DNA of 64,000 nucleotides, from positions 5,270,001-5,334,000 of the forward strand of contig NZ_CP030050.1 of the NCBI RefSeq assembly GCF_015291705.1. Reading direction: 5' to 3'. The stretch is from Bradyrhizobium arachidis (GTDB taxonomy: Bacteria > Pseudomonadota > Alphaproteobacteria > Rhizobiales > Xanthobacteraceae). Both the position numbers and the translations under genes were made by a program. Positions 1 through 8,356 of the stretch are shown here, in pieces (positions within the stretch are counted from its first letter, which is position 1; every line of letters begins with the position of its first letter). The notes under the pieces were generated by a model. It saw nothing but the letters and a program-made list of their open reading frames with translations, did not search any database and had not been told where the DNA came from.

Positions 1-1
1 T

Positions 2-469
2 TTCCTGCGCAAGGAGGGCGCGCTGGAGGTGGTCGTCGCGGCGAAGCCCGACGTGTTCAACCACAATCTCGAGACCGTGCCGTCGCGCTATCTCACGGTG
101 CGCCCGGGCGCGCGCTATTTCCACTCGATCCGGCTGCTGCAGCGGGTCAAGGAGCTCGATCCCACCATCTTCACCAAATCAGGCATCATGGTCGGCCTCG
201 GCGAGGAGCGCCACGAGGTGCAGCAGGTGATGGACGATCTGCGTTCCGCCGACGTCGACTTCCTGACCATCGGGCAATATCTTCAGCCGACCCGCAAGCA
301 CCATGCCGTGATGCGCTACGTGCCGCCGGATGAGTTCGCGTCCTACGAGAAGGTCGCCTACACCAAAGGCTTCCTGATGGTGTCGGCGAGCCCGCTCACC
401 CGCTCGTCCCATCATGCCGGCGAGGACTTTGCGAAACTGAAGGCCGCACGGGCAGCTAGCGCCCGCTGA
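2..469 (+). CDS. lipA: Lipoyl synthase, C-terminal part (5' end outside window)
   Basis: Last 155 residues of LipA, the radical SAM enzyme that inserts two sulfurs into octanoyl groups on the E2 and H proteins. The frame is open from base 2, so the gene starts upstream and the N-terminal Fe-S cysteine clusters are not visible. Family landmarks seen are the stretch around FNHNLETV, then [11 protein letters not shown], the TIGQYLQPT segment and the C-terminal ARSSYHA-like end, here [12 protein letters not shown]. The stop lies 6 bases before the next gene, so the two are probably cotranscribed. Confidence 0.95.
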   Translation, partial: FLRKEGALEVVVAAKPDVFNHNLETVPSRYLTVRPGARYFHSIRLLQRVKELDPTIFTKSGIMVGLGEERHEVQQVMDDLRSADVDFLTIGQYLQPTRKHHAVMRYVPPDEFASYEKVAYTKGFLMVSASPLTRSSHHAGEDFAKLKAARAASAR

Positions 470-475
470 ACCGCC

Positions 476-958
476 ATGCCTAAATTTTCGAGCAAGCGCC
501 GTGTCAATCACAGCGCGTCCGAGATGTTCGATCTGGTCGCCGACGTCGAGCGCTACCCGGAATTCGTGCCGCTGTGCAGCGCGCTGAAGGTGCGCCAGCG
601 CATGGCCAAGCCCGATGGCACCGAGGTGCTGATTGCGGACATGACGGTGTCGTTCAAGCTGGTGAAGGAGTCCTTCACCAGCCGCGTCACGCTCGACCGC
701 GCGAACTTGAAAATCCTGGTCGAATATCTGCAAGGGCCGTTCAGCAACCTTGAAAACCGCTGGACGTTCGAGCCGAAGGGCCAGCAGGACGGCAAAGACG
801 TCTGCGACGTCGGCTTCTTCCTGTCCTACGAGTTCAGGAGTCGCATGCTGGCGATGCTGATGGGCTCGATGTTCGACGCGGCGTTTGCACGGTTCTCGAT
901 GGCGTTCGAAAAGCGCGCCGATGCGATCTACGGCCGGCCGAAGCTGGCTCCGTCCTGA
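476..958 (+). CDS. RatA/Coq10-like START-domain protein
   Basis: A 160-residue protein made almost entirely of the polyketide cyclase/START-like fold of the Coq10/RatA family. Landmarks are the N-terminal MFDLVADVERYPEFVPLC segment, the central FTSRVTL strand and the long C-terminal helix with FARFSMAFEKRA. In alphaproteobacteria this gene commonly follows lipA, as here. Family members bind ubiquinone or act on ribosome assembly. The sequence alone does not separate these roles, but the Coq10-type role in respiratory quinone use is the usual reading in this lineage. Its stop is immediately followed by the convergent cytochrome gene. Confidence 0.85.
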   Translation: MPKFSSKRRVNHSASEMFDLVADVERYPEFVPLCSALKVRQRMAKPDGTEVLIADMTVSFKLVKESFTSRVTLDRANLKILVEYLQGPFSNLENRWTFEPKGQQDGKDVCDVGFFLSYEFRSRMLAMLMGSMFDAAFARFSMAFEKRADAIYGRPKLAPS

Positions 959-1774
959 TCAATCCACCGCCTTCACCACATCCGGCGGCTGCGAGGCGTA
1001 ATACGCCGCGGCCTGCTCGATCTCCTGCGGCGTCATCGCGCGGGCGATGTTGCGCATCTGCTGGCTGATGTCGTTGCGGCGCTCGCCGGAGGCGAAGGCC
1101 TGCAGCTGCGCCTTCATGTAGGCCTCGGACTGGCCCTCGAGCCACGGGCTGCCGGTCTTGTTGTCGAGGCTGCCATGACACGAGCCGCAGGGCGCGATGC
1201 CGCGCATCGGCGCGCCATAGATAACGATGTTCGGCTTTGGCAGTTGCGGCGTCGGGTGATAGGCCGGCAGCCGCGGCAGATAGGCGTAATAGTTGGAGAG
1301 ATCGGCGATCTCCTGGTCCGTCAGGTTGACGGCGAACGGCGACATCACTGCATTGGTGCGCGCGCCCGAGCGGAAATCATGCAACTCCTTGTAGATCACG
1401 GCGGCATACTGGCCGGCGAGGTTCGGGGAGTCCGCGCGGCTGATGCCGGTCGGGCCATGGCAGATCGCGCAGCGCTGCGCCAGCGTCGCGCCGCGACCGA
1501 TCGCCTCCTGGCTCGGACGCGCCAGCGTGTGCGAGGTGAGCACGACCTCCGACAGGCGCTTTGTCTGCTCGGGCGCTGCGACGTTCGCCGCGCGTTGCGG
1601 CACGCCGGCGGCGCTGCAGATCGCGTCCCAGACATTGGCGAACTGGACCCAGGGTTGCGCGAAAGGCAGCACGATGAAGCCCACAATCACCGTCACGACG
1701 AGAATTGCGGCGGTGATGCCGACGCTTCTTGTGAAATGCCAGTTGCTGAAGGTGAAGAGGTCGCGCGCGCTCAT
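959..1774 (-). CDS. Membrane-anchored diheme cytochrome c
   Basis: 271 residues. One transmembrane helix lies at about residues 15-35, followed by two c-type domains with heme sites CAICH (102-106) and CGSCH (196-200). Each has the downstream methionine-rich segment expected of a cytochrome c fold. The start is the ATG whose A is the last base of the oxidase subunit I stop (TGATG overlap), so the two are translationally coupled. It is the last gene of the leftward respiratory operon. It most likely passes electrons to the CuA site of the oxidase, a role inferred from position and heme content. The frame stays open upstream into the subunit I gene, but that part is only a shadow. Confidence 0.85.
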   Translation of the reverse strand: MSARDLFTFSNWHFTRSVGITAAILVVTVIVGFIVLPFAQPWVQFANVWDAICSAAGVPQRAANVAAPEQTKRLSEVVLTSHTLARPSQEAIGRGATLAQRCAICHGPTGISRADSPNLAGQYAAVIYKELHDFRSGARTNAVMSPFAVNLTDQEIADLSNYYAYLPRLPAYHPTPQLPKPNIVIYGAPMRGIAPCGSCHGSLDNKTGSPWLEGQSEAYMKAQLQAFASGERRNDISQQMRNIARAMTPQEIEQAAAYYASQPPDVVKAVD

Positions 1775-3396
1775 CACTGCGCTCCCACATAGACGGCCGG
1801 CACTGACGTGCCCTCGGTCAGCGCCAGCGTCAGGATCGGATAGCCGTAATTGGTGAGCGTGAGGCCGATCATCAGCGCCACCCAGAGCGCATGCGTGTTG
1901 AGCGCGATCGGCACGGTCGCCGGCTGGTGCACGGCAATGGCGAAGCGATAGGGACCCGCATCGGCCTGCGGTGCGCGCATGCCGCGCGCCAGGACCACCA
2001 GGAACAGGATTCCTGACGTGAGCAGGATGAAGCCGCCGATCGCGGAGAACGTCACCGAGAGCGCCTGCGGCGCAATCGCGGGATCGCCGAAGTCGAAATA
2101 GGCCATGCGCCGCGGCATGCCCAAAATGCCGACCCAGTGCCACGGGAAGGTGGTGACGATCATGCCGATGAACCACAGCCAGAGCTGGGTGCGGATCAGG
2201 CGGACATCGAACAGCTCGCGCCCGGTCAGATGCGGCCACAGATCATAGGCGATCGCGAAATACATGATCACGATGGCGCCGCCGAAGATCAGGTGGAAAT
2301 GGCCGGTGATCCACTGCGTGTTGTGGATGGAGGCATCGAGCTGATAGCTCATGTTGATGAGCCCGCCGGCGCCGCCGAAGCCGAGCATGACGAAGGAGAA
2401 GGCCAGTGCCAGCAGCATTGGATTGTCCCAGGGCAGGGCCCTGATCCAGCCGAACATCCCGCGGCCGCCGCGCAGGCGTGCTGCGATCTCGACCGAGGCG
2501 CAGATCGTGAACACCGTCAGCAGCGTCGGCAGCGCGACCAGCGCGGTGAAGGCCGAATGGATGAACTTGAAGCCGGCGCCGACTTGCGGATCGGCGAAGG
2601 TGTGGTGCATGCCGATCGGCATTGCCACCACCAGGAACAGGATGAACGAGATCCGCGCCATGGTGTCGGAATAGATCCGGCCGCCGATCGCGCGCGGCAC
2701 GAGGGTGTAATAGGCGATGTAGGTCGGCACCAGCCAGAAATAGACGATGGCGTGCAGCGTCCAGGAGAAGAAGACGCGGGCAAGGCCTGCATCGATGGTG
2801 TTCTTCAGCCCCGCCGCGACCGGAATGATCTGGAGCAGCAGCTCGAGCGCGGCGCCGACCGCGGTCCAGGCCCACAAATAGGAGCCTGCGACGTTTGCGA
2901 ACATCGCCAGCGGCACCGGCGCACCGGGATGGGCCTTGCGCCAGACGCGCAAGTTGATCGACATCAGCGCGACCCAGATCCAGGAGCCGACCACGACCAG
3001 TACGACGCCGAAATAGTAGAAGACGTTGCCGATCAGCGGTGGATAAAACGTGTAGAGCACCGAGGCGCGCCCCATTGCGATCGGGATCACCGCCATGATG
3101 CTGCCGATGACGATCAGCCAGAAGCCGGTCCAGGCCCAGCGCACGCCGACAAGGCGCTGCTCCAGCGCGGATTCGCTGATGGCATAGCCAAAGCCCATCG
3201 CGACCAGCGTGGGGAACACATAGCCCATCACCGTGCCATGCGCGGTCAGCGAGCGGTAATAGAGCTCGGGATTGGACAGCCAGGTGCCGATCGGGCTGCG
3301 GATGAACATCTGCCAGGCGCCGAGCGTGAGCGCTATGCCGAACACGCCGAAGGCCAGCCAGAAATGGGCGAGAATGAGCTTCCTATTGGCCAACAC
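1774..3396 (-). CDS. B-type (ba3-like) heme-copper oxidase subunit I
   Basis: 540 residues, strongly hydrophobic, with the full set of metal ligands: His53 (TAHG) for low-spin heme, CuB His215 four residues before Tyr219 (HAIVY), the CuB pair His264-His265 (MHHTFADP), and heme ligands His366 and His368 (GHFHL). The HxxxY spacing and the overall sequence fit the b(o/a)3-type cytochrome c oxidase family rather than the aa3 or cbb3 type. It reduces oxygen to water at the inner membrane. The start is a GTG at 3396 that overlaps the end of subunit II by 14 bases. Family members are known for high oxygen affinity and low proton-pumping stoichiometry; neither can be read from sequence here. Confidence 0.93.
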   Translation of the reverse strand: MLANRKLILAHFWLAFGVFGIALTLGAWQMFIRSPIGTWLSNPELYYRSLTAHGTVMGYVFPTLVAMGFGYAISESALEQRLVGVRWAWTGFWLIVIGSIMAVIPIAMGRASVLYTFYPPLIGNVFYYFGVVLVVVGSWIWVALMSINLRVWRKAHPGAPVPLAMFANVAGSYLWAWTAVGAALELLLQIIPVAAGLKNTIDAGLARVFFSWTLHAIVYFWLVPTYIAYYTLVPRAIGGRIYSDTMARISFILFLVVAMPIGMHHTFADPQVGAGFKFIHSAFTALVALPTLLTVFTICASVEIAARLRGGRGMFGWIRALPWDNPMLLALAFSFVMLGFGGAGGLINMSYQLDASIHNTQWITGHFHLIFGGAIVIMYFAIAYDLWPHLTGRELFDVRLIRTQLWLWFIGMIVTTFPWHWVGILGMPRRMAYFDFGDPAIAPQALSVTFSAIGGFILLTSGILFLVVLARGMRAPQADAGPYRFAIAVHQPATVPIALNTHALWVALMIGLTLTNYGYPILTLALTEGTSVPAVYVGAQ

Positions 3397-3958
3397 AGCT
3401 CAGCCTCCCGCCACCCTTCGCACGATCAGCGAATTCGGTCTTGTCGATTACCCTGACCTTGCCCCACATGCCCTCGTGACCGAAGGAGCAAAACTCCTGG
3501 CAGGGCATCAGATAGTCGCCGGTCCTCGTAAAACGCATCAGCTGCTCGGAGACGTAGCCCGGCACCAGCATGGTGTTGATGTTGGTGCCCTGGACCAGGA
3601 TGCCGTGGACGACGTCGGCGCTGGTGGCGCGCAGGGTGATCGGCGTGTCCACGGGCACCACGATGCAGGCCGGCGTGAAGGAATATTGCTGGCCGATCGC
3701 GCGCACGGTGACATTGCCATTGGCTTCCAGCACGCTGCCGAGATTGCTCTCGACGAATTCTCCGGACAGATGGATCCGTGAGGGATCGGTGGTCTCGACG
3801 CGCGGCTGTGGCATGGTCGCGCGATGGATGCCGGCGAAGGCCGCGAGCAGCGCCATCGCCACGATGATGATCACCGCAATGGTGGCCCAGCGCCGCTCGA
3901 CGCGGGCCGCAACCTCGGCGCTGGCGCTACCGTTACCGTGGGTTTCCTCGGCACTCAT
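3383..3958 (-). CDS. Cytochrome c oxidase subunit II (CuA subunit)
   Basis: 191 residues from the ATG at 3958, which overlaps the stop of the preceding small gene (ATGA). One transmembrane helix lies at about residues 24-45, followed by a periplasmic cupredoxin domain. The CuA site is intact: Cys153, Cys157, His161 and Met164 in CQEFCSFGHEGM, with the upstream His in DVVHG. An intact CuA site means cytochrome c is the electron donor, not quinol. An in-frame start 16 codons upstream would put a poor leader before the conserved region, and I do not favour it. Confidence 0.93.
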   Translation of the reverse strand: MSAEETHGNGSASAEVAARVERRWATIAVIIIVAMALLAAFAGIHRATMPQPRVETTDPSRIHLSGEFVESNLGSVLEANGNVTVRAIGQQYSFTPACIVVPVDTPITLRATSADVVHGILVQGTNINTMLVPGYVSEQLMRFTRTGDYLMPCQEFCSFGHEGMWGKVRVIDKTEFADRAKGGGRLSCVGQ

Positions 3959-4131
3959 TGCAGTGGCCCGCGCGGCAGGAACACGAACAGATAGAAGGCG
4001 AGCCACATCGCGACCACGCAGGCCGTGGCAATGCCGGCGAGCACGATCGCACCTGATGGGCCCTGGGCAACGACCTCCTCGACGGCCTGGTCGGCGGCGG
4101 CTGGGCTGGTCGGCGGATCGGAGTTGATCAT
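3955..4131 (-). CDS. 58-residue single-helix protein of the oxidase operon
   Basis: Short open frame of 58 codons fitted exactly between two oxidase-operon genes; its stop overlaps the subunit II start by 4 bases. The product has a proline- and acid-rich N-terminus (about residues 1-26), one strongly hydrophobic helix (about 28-53) and a short basic tail. This is the shape of small accessory subunits such as subunit IIa or IV of ba3-type oxidases, but I recognise no specific family. Translational coupling and placement argue that it is real and part of the oxidase complex or its assembly. That function is inference. Confidence 0.75.
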   Translation of the reverse strand: MINSDPPTSPAAADQAVEEVVAQGPSGAIVLAGIATACVVAMWLAFYLFVFLPRGPLQ

Positions 4132-4150
4132 GACGGATCTCTGGCGCCTC

Positions 4151-5392
4151 TCAGTTCAGCGGTGCGGAGCGCAGCTCGTTGGCCTCGCGTGCCGAGACCG
4201 GCGTGCCGCGATTGCCCCAGGCGGTGCGGATGTAGGAGACGACGGCGGCGACCTCGTTGTCGGAGAGGAGGCCCGCGAAGGGCGGCATGCCGTAGGGCAT
4301 CGGGTTGCCCTTGGTGCCCGGCGGATAGCCGCCATTGAGCACCATGCGGATCGGATTGACCGCGGACTGCATCTCGATCGATTGGTTGTTGGCGAGTGGC
4401 GGCCAGTGCGGCGGCTTGCCTTCGCCCTGCGTGCCGTGACAGCTCGCGCAATTCTTGTCGTAGACGGTCTTGCCGAGGCTGATCAGCAGGCTGCTCTCGG
4501 TCGTCGGCAGCGCCGAGCTTGCCGGCGGCGACGAGGAGCCTTCCGCGATGCCCTTGAGGTAGACCGCCATCGCCCGGGTGTCGGCGTCGTCAAGATACTG
4601 CAGGCTGTTGTGCACGACCTCGGCCATCGGCCCGTAGACCACGCCGCGCGCGGAGACGCCGGTCTGGAGCAGGTCGGTGATGTCCTTGATGCTCCAGTCG
4701 CCGAGGCCGGCCTCTCGGTTGGAGGTGAGCGAGGGCGCGTACCAGTTCTGCATCGGGATCAGGCCGCCCTTGAAGGCGTCCGATTGCGAGGTGCCGCCGA
4801 GCGCGTTGATCGGCGAATGGCACATACCGCAATGGCCGAGGCCTTCGACGAGGTACGCGCCGCGATTCCATTCCGCCGATTTGGTCGGGTCGGGCTTGAA
4901 TTCGCCCTCACGGAAGAACAGCGTGCGCCAGCCGAGGATGAGTTGGCGGTTGTCGTAGGGAAAACGCAAATCGTGCGGCTTGTTCTTCTGGTTCACCGGC
5001 GGGACCGACTTCAGGTAGGCGAAGATCGCGTCGCTGTCGGCGCGCGTGACCTTTGTGTAGGAGGGAAACGGCATTGCCGGGTAGATCAGCCCGCCGTCCG
5101 GGAAGCGGCCACTGTGCATGGTCTTGTAGAAATCGTCGGCGCTCCATTTGCCGATCCCGGTATCGGGGTCCGGCGTGATGTTGGAGGTGTAGAGTGTGCC
5201 GAACGGCGTCGGCATGGCGCGGCCGCCGGCGAACAGGCGTCCTTCAGGCGCAGTGTGGCAGGCGGTGCAGTCGCCGGCACGGGCGAGATATTCGCCGCGC
5301 GCGATGATGTCGCTGCTCTTGTCCTGCGCCTGCGCGACAGTCGTGAGCGCAGCGAGGGCGAGGAATGCGATCGACAGTTTCGAGCCCATCAT
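4151..5392 (-). CDS. Triheme cytochrome c (dehydrogenase-subunit type)
   Basis: 413 residues with a cleavable signal peptide (about 1-23, ending AQAQ) and three heme-binding sites: CTACH (42-46), CGMCH (188-192) and CASCH (315-319). The layout matches the cytochrome c subunits of membrane-bound alcohol, aldehyde or gluconate dehydrogenases. No dehydrogenase subunit lies beside it; the next genes downstream encode the oxidase. It may relay electrons from another dehydrogenase to the oxidase. It starts at two adjacent ATG codons, and the first (5392) is used here. It ends 19 bases before the small-subunit gene. Confidence 0.85.
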   Translation of the reverse strand: MMGSKLSIAFLALAALTTVAQAQDKSSDIIARGEYLARAGDCTACHTAPEGRLFAGGRAMPTPFGTLYTSNITPDPDTGIGKWSADDFYKTMHSGRFPDGGLIYPAMPFPSYTKVTRADSDAIFAYLKSVPPVNQKNKPHDLRFPYDNRQLILGWRTLFFREGEFKPDPTKSAEWNRGAYLVEGLGHCGMCHSPINALGGTSQSDAFKGGLIPMQNWYAPSLTSNREAGLGDWSIKDITDLLQTGVSARGVVYGPMAEVVHNSLQYLDDADTRAMAVYLKGIAEGSSSPPASSALPTTESSLLISLGKTVYDKNCASCHGTQGEGKPPHWPPLANNQSIEMQSAVNPIRMVLNGGYPPGTKGNPMPYGMPPFAGLLSDNEVAAVVSYIRTAWGNRGTPVSAREANELRSAPLN

Positions 5393-5400
5393 CCGCCTCG

Positions 5401-6108
5401 TCAGTTGGGCTGGCTGCCGCAGCCGAACGGCAGCGCGTAGGTGCCTTTCGGCACGGGAGCCGGGTTGGCGGGCGCGGAACGCGTCGCGAGCCAGGCTGCG
5501 ACGGCGGTAACATCTGCTTCCGTCAGGTGTCCGGCGACGAGCTGCATGCAGTCGGGCGACTTCGCCGTGCGCGTGCCGTAGCGCCAGGCGCCGAGCTGCG
5601 CGCTGATATAGGCGGCGCGCAAGCCGAGCAAGCCGGGGATGCCAGGCTGCATGCCGGTGAGGCCCGGGCCATGACAGCTCACGCACGCCGGTATGTTACG
5701 ACCGGCATCGCCGCTGGTAGCCAGCAGCTCGCCCTGCGCCAAGACGTCCTTGCTGACTTCGCTCGGCGCAGGCGGCGGCAGCGGCGGATGCTCGCTGGCA
5801 AAATATTCCGCCATCGCTTCCAGATACGGATCGGGCAGGAATTCCAAGAGATAGTTCATCGGCGGGTATTTGCGCCGGCCGCTGCGGAAGGCGAGCAGCT
5901 GGTTGTAGAGATAACCGGCCGGCTTGCCGGCAAGGCGCGGAAAATAGACGTCGCTGGTGCCTTCGCCCTTGTTGCCGTGACAGGGCGTGCAAGCCTCCAC
6001 CCGCGCCGCCATTGTATCCGGCGGCTGGTTGGTCGTTTGTGCGGCCGCACCATCAATGGCGACCAAGGTGATGATCACGGCGGCCGAGGCCGCGGCGCGA
6101 GCGAACAC
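5401..6108 (-). CDS. Cytochrome c4-like diheme protein
   Basis: 235 residues with a signal peptide (about 1-24) and two cytochrome c domains with heme sites CTPCH (40-44) and CVSCH (142-146). The two similar domains in tandem are the c4 pattern. I chose the GTG at 6108 because GGAGGG lies 8 bases upstream. The frame continues to a TTG six codons earlier that has no such site. This is the first gene of the leftward respiratory operon and ends 8 bases before the triheme cytochrome. It is probably a soluble or loosely bound periplasmic electron carrier for the oxidase. Confidence 0.83.
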   Translation of the reverse strand: MFARAAASAAVIITLVAIDGAAAQTTNQPPDTMAARVEACTPCHGNKGEGTSDVYFPRLAGKPAGYLYNQLLAFRSGRRKYPPMNYLLEFLPDPYLEAMAEYFASEHPPLPPPAPSEVSKDVLAQGELLATSGDAGRNIPACVSCHGPGLTGMQPGIPGLLGLRAAYISAQLGAWRYGTRTAKSPDCMQLVAGHLTEADVTAVAAWLATRSAPANPAPVPKGTYALPFGCGSQPN

Positions 6109-6635
6109 TTTCGTCGCCCTCCACAATGCTGGTCCGGTTGATTCCGGATCACAGCGTAGAGCGGCATTATTGCGCCAATATTTTCCGGCGCAAGATCGGA
6201 CACGAGTGACGACGTTTGGTCGCGCCTGCACATTTGCGATCCTGATCGGATTCGACAAAGTTTGCGTGCTTTTTGAAAACCGGACATCACGCTGTGACGA
6301 TCGCGATACGTCCCTCTGACAGGGATGCGCTGGGTGGAAGACGCGACAATTCCGAAATTCGGTAAAGCGAAAGATTTTTGCGCGCGGCAATTGACCCTGG
6401 TCTGTTGTGCCGGTCGGGTAACACCTGTGCTTGTACCGAGGCGCTCCGGTCCGGCGCACAACCCACAATCCAAACTCCGCACACCAGAGGTGACAAGTGC
6501 AGTTTGTGCCAAAACGCTTCGAGCTGACGGAACACCCCTTGCTGTCCGCGGCACACCTTATTCAGCTGCATTCCGGAATGGACTCAACCAAAATGAGAGC
6601 CGGGCGTGGGGGCTTTTGTAGTTGGACCCGGGGAC
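6109..6635 (+). other. Intergenic region upstream of the respiratory operon
   Basis: About 530 bases between the leftward cytochrome operon and a rightward small gene. I see no convincing gene: the open frames present lack a ribosome site and have compositions typical of noise. The part closest to the cytochrome gene carries the dyad and RegR-like site listed separately. The rest is presumably promoter and leader sequence for both directions. Confidence 0.6.
6161..6193. promoter_or_regulatory. Dyad and RegR-box-like site before the cytochrome operon
   Basis: Two overlapping signals. Bases 6170-6193 form a perfect 7-base inverted repeat, TTGCGCC-N10-GGCGCAA. Bases 6161-6175 (GCGGCATTATTGCGC) match the Bradyrhizobium RegR box, as I recall it (GNGRCRTTNNGNCGC), at all but one position. 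The site is about 55-85 bases upstream of the c4-like gene start, a sensible place for an activator or repressor of a terminal oxidase. Only the sequence match is observed; binding is untested. Confidence 0.3.
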
Positions 6636-6824
6636 ATGGCACGCTGGAAGCAATCGTGGAGTGAGCAAGACCTTAGCAGGCTGAAGACACTGGCAGGTAC
6701 CAAGCCGATCACCGTGATCGCGAAGGAGCTCGGCCGGACCACAGGGACGGTGCTGGCGAAAGCAATCGAGCAGAAACTCCCCGTCATTCATCGGACCGAG
6801 CACCCGGCGCAGGAAACCTCATAG
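6636..6824 (+). CDS. Small helix-turn-helix-like protein, 62 residues
   Basis: Short basic protein beginning MARWKQSWSEQDL, with two predicted short helices around SRLKTLAG and ITVIAKELGRTTGTVLAKA. The second looks like a recognition helix of a SANT/Myb- or GcrA-like DNA-binding motif. I know similar small proteins in Bradyrhizobium only as hypothetical. An in-frame GTG ten codons upstream is possible; the ATG is chosen because the similarity to a DNA-binding fold starts there. No operon partner is evident. Confidence 0.6.
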   Translation: MARWKQSWSEQDLSRLKTLAGTKPITVIAKELGRTTGTVLAKAIEQKLPVIHRTEHPAQETS

Positions 6825-6961
6825 CCCACATGGAGCCGACGGGTCGGCGCAGCGCGCCGCCCGATGACAGGCTCCGCGCAATCCGGGACCTTTGTGGCTG
6901 CGGGCAGGGATCATTTCGCAGCGCCGCGAGTTCTCTCCCGATTGTTCGGGTTGGAGCCGCC

Positions 6962-7738
6962 ATGACCATCAATTTCGACACGCTGAAAGCGTCGCTCGTG
7001 CTCTATGGGCTGAACGCGATCTACGCGATCCTGCTGCTGGCGCTCGGCTGGTATCTGTCCGGCGCGATGCAGCGTTTCGTCACGCGCGTCCTCAGCGTCA
7101 CGCACCGGGTCGATCCGCTGGTGACCTTGTTCGTCGGCAGCCTCGCACGTTATGGCGTGCTCGCGGTGGTTGGCATCGCCGTGCTGCAGCTGTTCGGCAT
7201 CCAGACCGCGAGCCTTGTCGCCGTACTGGGCGCGACGTCACTCGCTATTGGCTTGGCACTACAGGGCACGCTGTCCAATCTTGCCGCCGGCGTGATGCTG
7301 CTGCTGTTTCGGCCGTTCCACATCGGCGACGACGTCGAAATTGCCGGCAAGGCGGGGAAGGTGAGGTCGCTGTCGCTCTTCATCACCGAGCTTGTCGCGG
7401 CCGACAACACGCAGATCCTGCTGCCGAACGGGCAGGTGTGGGGCGCTGCGATCATCAACCACAGCGCCTATCCCGGGACGGGTGAGGTCAAGGTGGCGTT
7501 TCCGGTCAGGGCTGGCTCGGCCAATGCGCTGGCCGACCGGATATTGAAAGAGCTGCGTGAAGATCCGCGCGTCGACGATCACGCCGCGCCGTCGGTCAAT
7601 GTGTCGAAGGTGATCGCCGCCGATCCAGCTGCACCCATCGTGGAATTGACGGTGAGTGCGAAGGTGAGGCCGTCGGATGCCGATGCGGTGAAGCAGCGCG
7701 TGCTCGATCATGCGAGCGCGCTGCTGGCCGCGGCGTGA
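6962..7738 (+). CDS. Small mechanosensitive channel, MscS family
   Basis: 258 residues: three transmembrane helices (about 12-35, 50-72 and 80-105), then the MscS beta and alpha-beta domains. The pore helix region is recognisable as GATSLAIGLALQGTLSNLAAG followed by FRPFHIGDDVEI. These channels open on membrane tension and release solutes on hypo-osmotic shock. The start ATG has GGAG 5 bases upstream, and an upstream in-frame ATG adds only low-complexity residues. It is convergent with the pncC gene, whose stop lies 6 bases away. Confidence 0.92.
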   Translation: MTINFDTLKASLVLYGLNAIYAILLLALGWYLSGAMQRFVTRVLSVTHRVDPLVTLFVGSLARYGVLAVVGIAVLQLFGIQTASLVAVLGATSLAIGLALQGTLSNLAAGVMLLLFRPFHIGDDVEIAGKAGKVRSLSLFITELVAADNTQILLPNGQVWGAAIINHSAYPGTGEVKVAFPVRAGSANALADRILKELREDPRVDDHAAPSVNVSKVIAADPAAPIVELTVSAKVRPSDADAVKQRVLDHASALLAAA

Positions 7739-7744
7739 GGTGCT

Positions 7745-8353
7745 TCAGCCCCTTGGCGAGCGCGGCGACCTGCGCTTCACGGCATGGCGGCGCGGCGAGC
7801 GGGTCACACGGGGGCGCAGGCGGCTTGCGGCCGCCCGTTGCGGCTTGGCCTGGACCTGCGGGCCGCGGGCGAGATCCGTCAGCATGCGAAGGGCCTCGAC
7901 CACGGAGCGGGCGCGCACCGCGCTGCGGCCGATCGCACCGAAACGATGCTCCCGGTGGATGATGCGGCCGTCGCGGGCGGCCGCGGCGAAGTGCACGAGG
8001 CCGACTGGCTTGCCAGGCGTGGCGCCGCCCGGGCCGGCAATGCCGGTGATGGCGACCGCGAGATCGACGTCGGCGCGCTCCAGCGCGCCGACTGCCATCG
8101 CGATTGCGGTCTCCTTGCTGACAGCACCGAAATTCGTCAGCGTGCCGGCTTCCACACCCAGCATCGCGCGCTTGGCGTCGTTGGAATAGGTGACGAAGCC
8201 GCGATCGATCACGTCAGAGGAGCCGGGAATGTCGGTCAGCGCGCCGGCGACGAGGCCGCCGGTGCAGGACTCGGCCGTTGCGATCGTGAGCTTGCGCATC
8301 CGGCACAGATCGAGCAGCGAGCGGGAGAGGGCGCGTGCGTCGCTGCCGGCCAT
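7745..8353 (-). CDS. pncC: Nicotinamide-nucleotide amidase (CinA C-terminal domain)
   Basis: 202 residues. The first 160 or so form the stand-alone CinA C-terminal/PncC domain, with the ATAESCTGG motif near residue 28, the VTYSNDAK segment and the GIAGPGG motif. PncC deamidates nicotinamide mononucleotide to recycle pyridine nucleotides. The last 40 residues are an arginine- and proline-rich tail that is not part of the fold. It follows ispDF by 3 bases on the same strand and is probably translated with it. Confidence 0.9.
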   Translation of the reverse strand: MAGSDARALSRSLLDLCRMRKLTIATAESCTGGLVAGALTDIPGSSDVIDRGFVTYSNDAKRAMLGVEAGTLTNFGAVSKETAIAMAVGALERADVDLAVAITGIAGPGGATPGKPVGLVHFAAAARDGRIIHREHRFGAIGRSAVRARSVVEALRMLTDLARGPQVQAKPQRAAASRLRPRVTRSPRRHAVKRRSPRSPRG

Positions 8354-8356
8354 GGC

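Noticed and set aside
6138..6152. FixK/FNR box (TTGAT...ATCA) upstream of the cytochrome operon
   Set aside because: Spacing is 5 instead of 4 bases and the right half ends ATCAC, not ATCAA.
6325..6621. 98-codon plus-strand frame in the cytochrome promoter region
   Set aside because: No ribosome site and unstructured composition; probably noise.
6644..6660. Sigma-54 promoter-like TGGCACG within the small gene
   Set aside because: The -12 element reads AAGCA instead of TTGCA and it lies inside a coding region.
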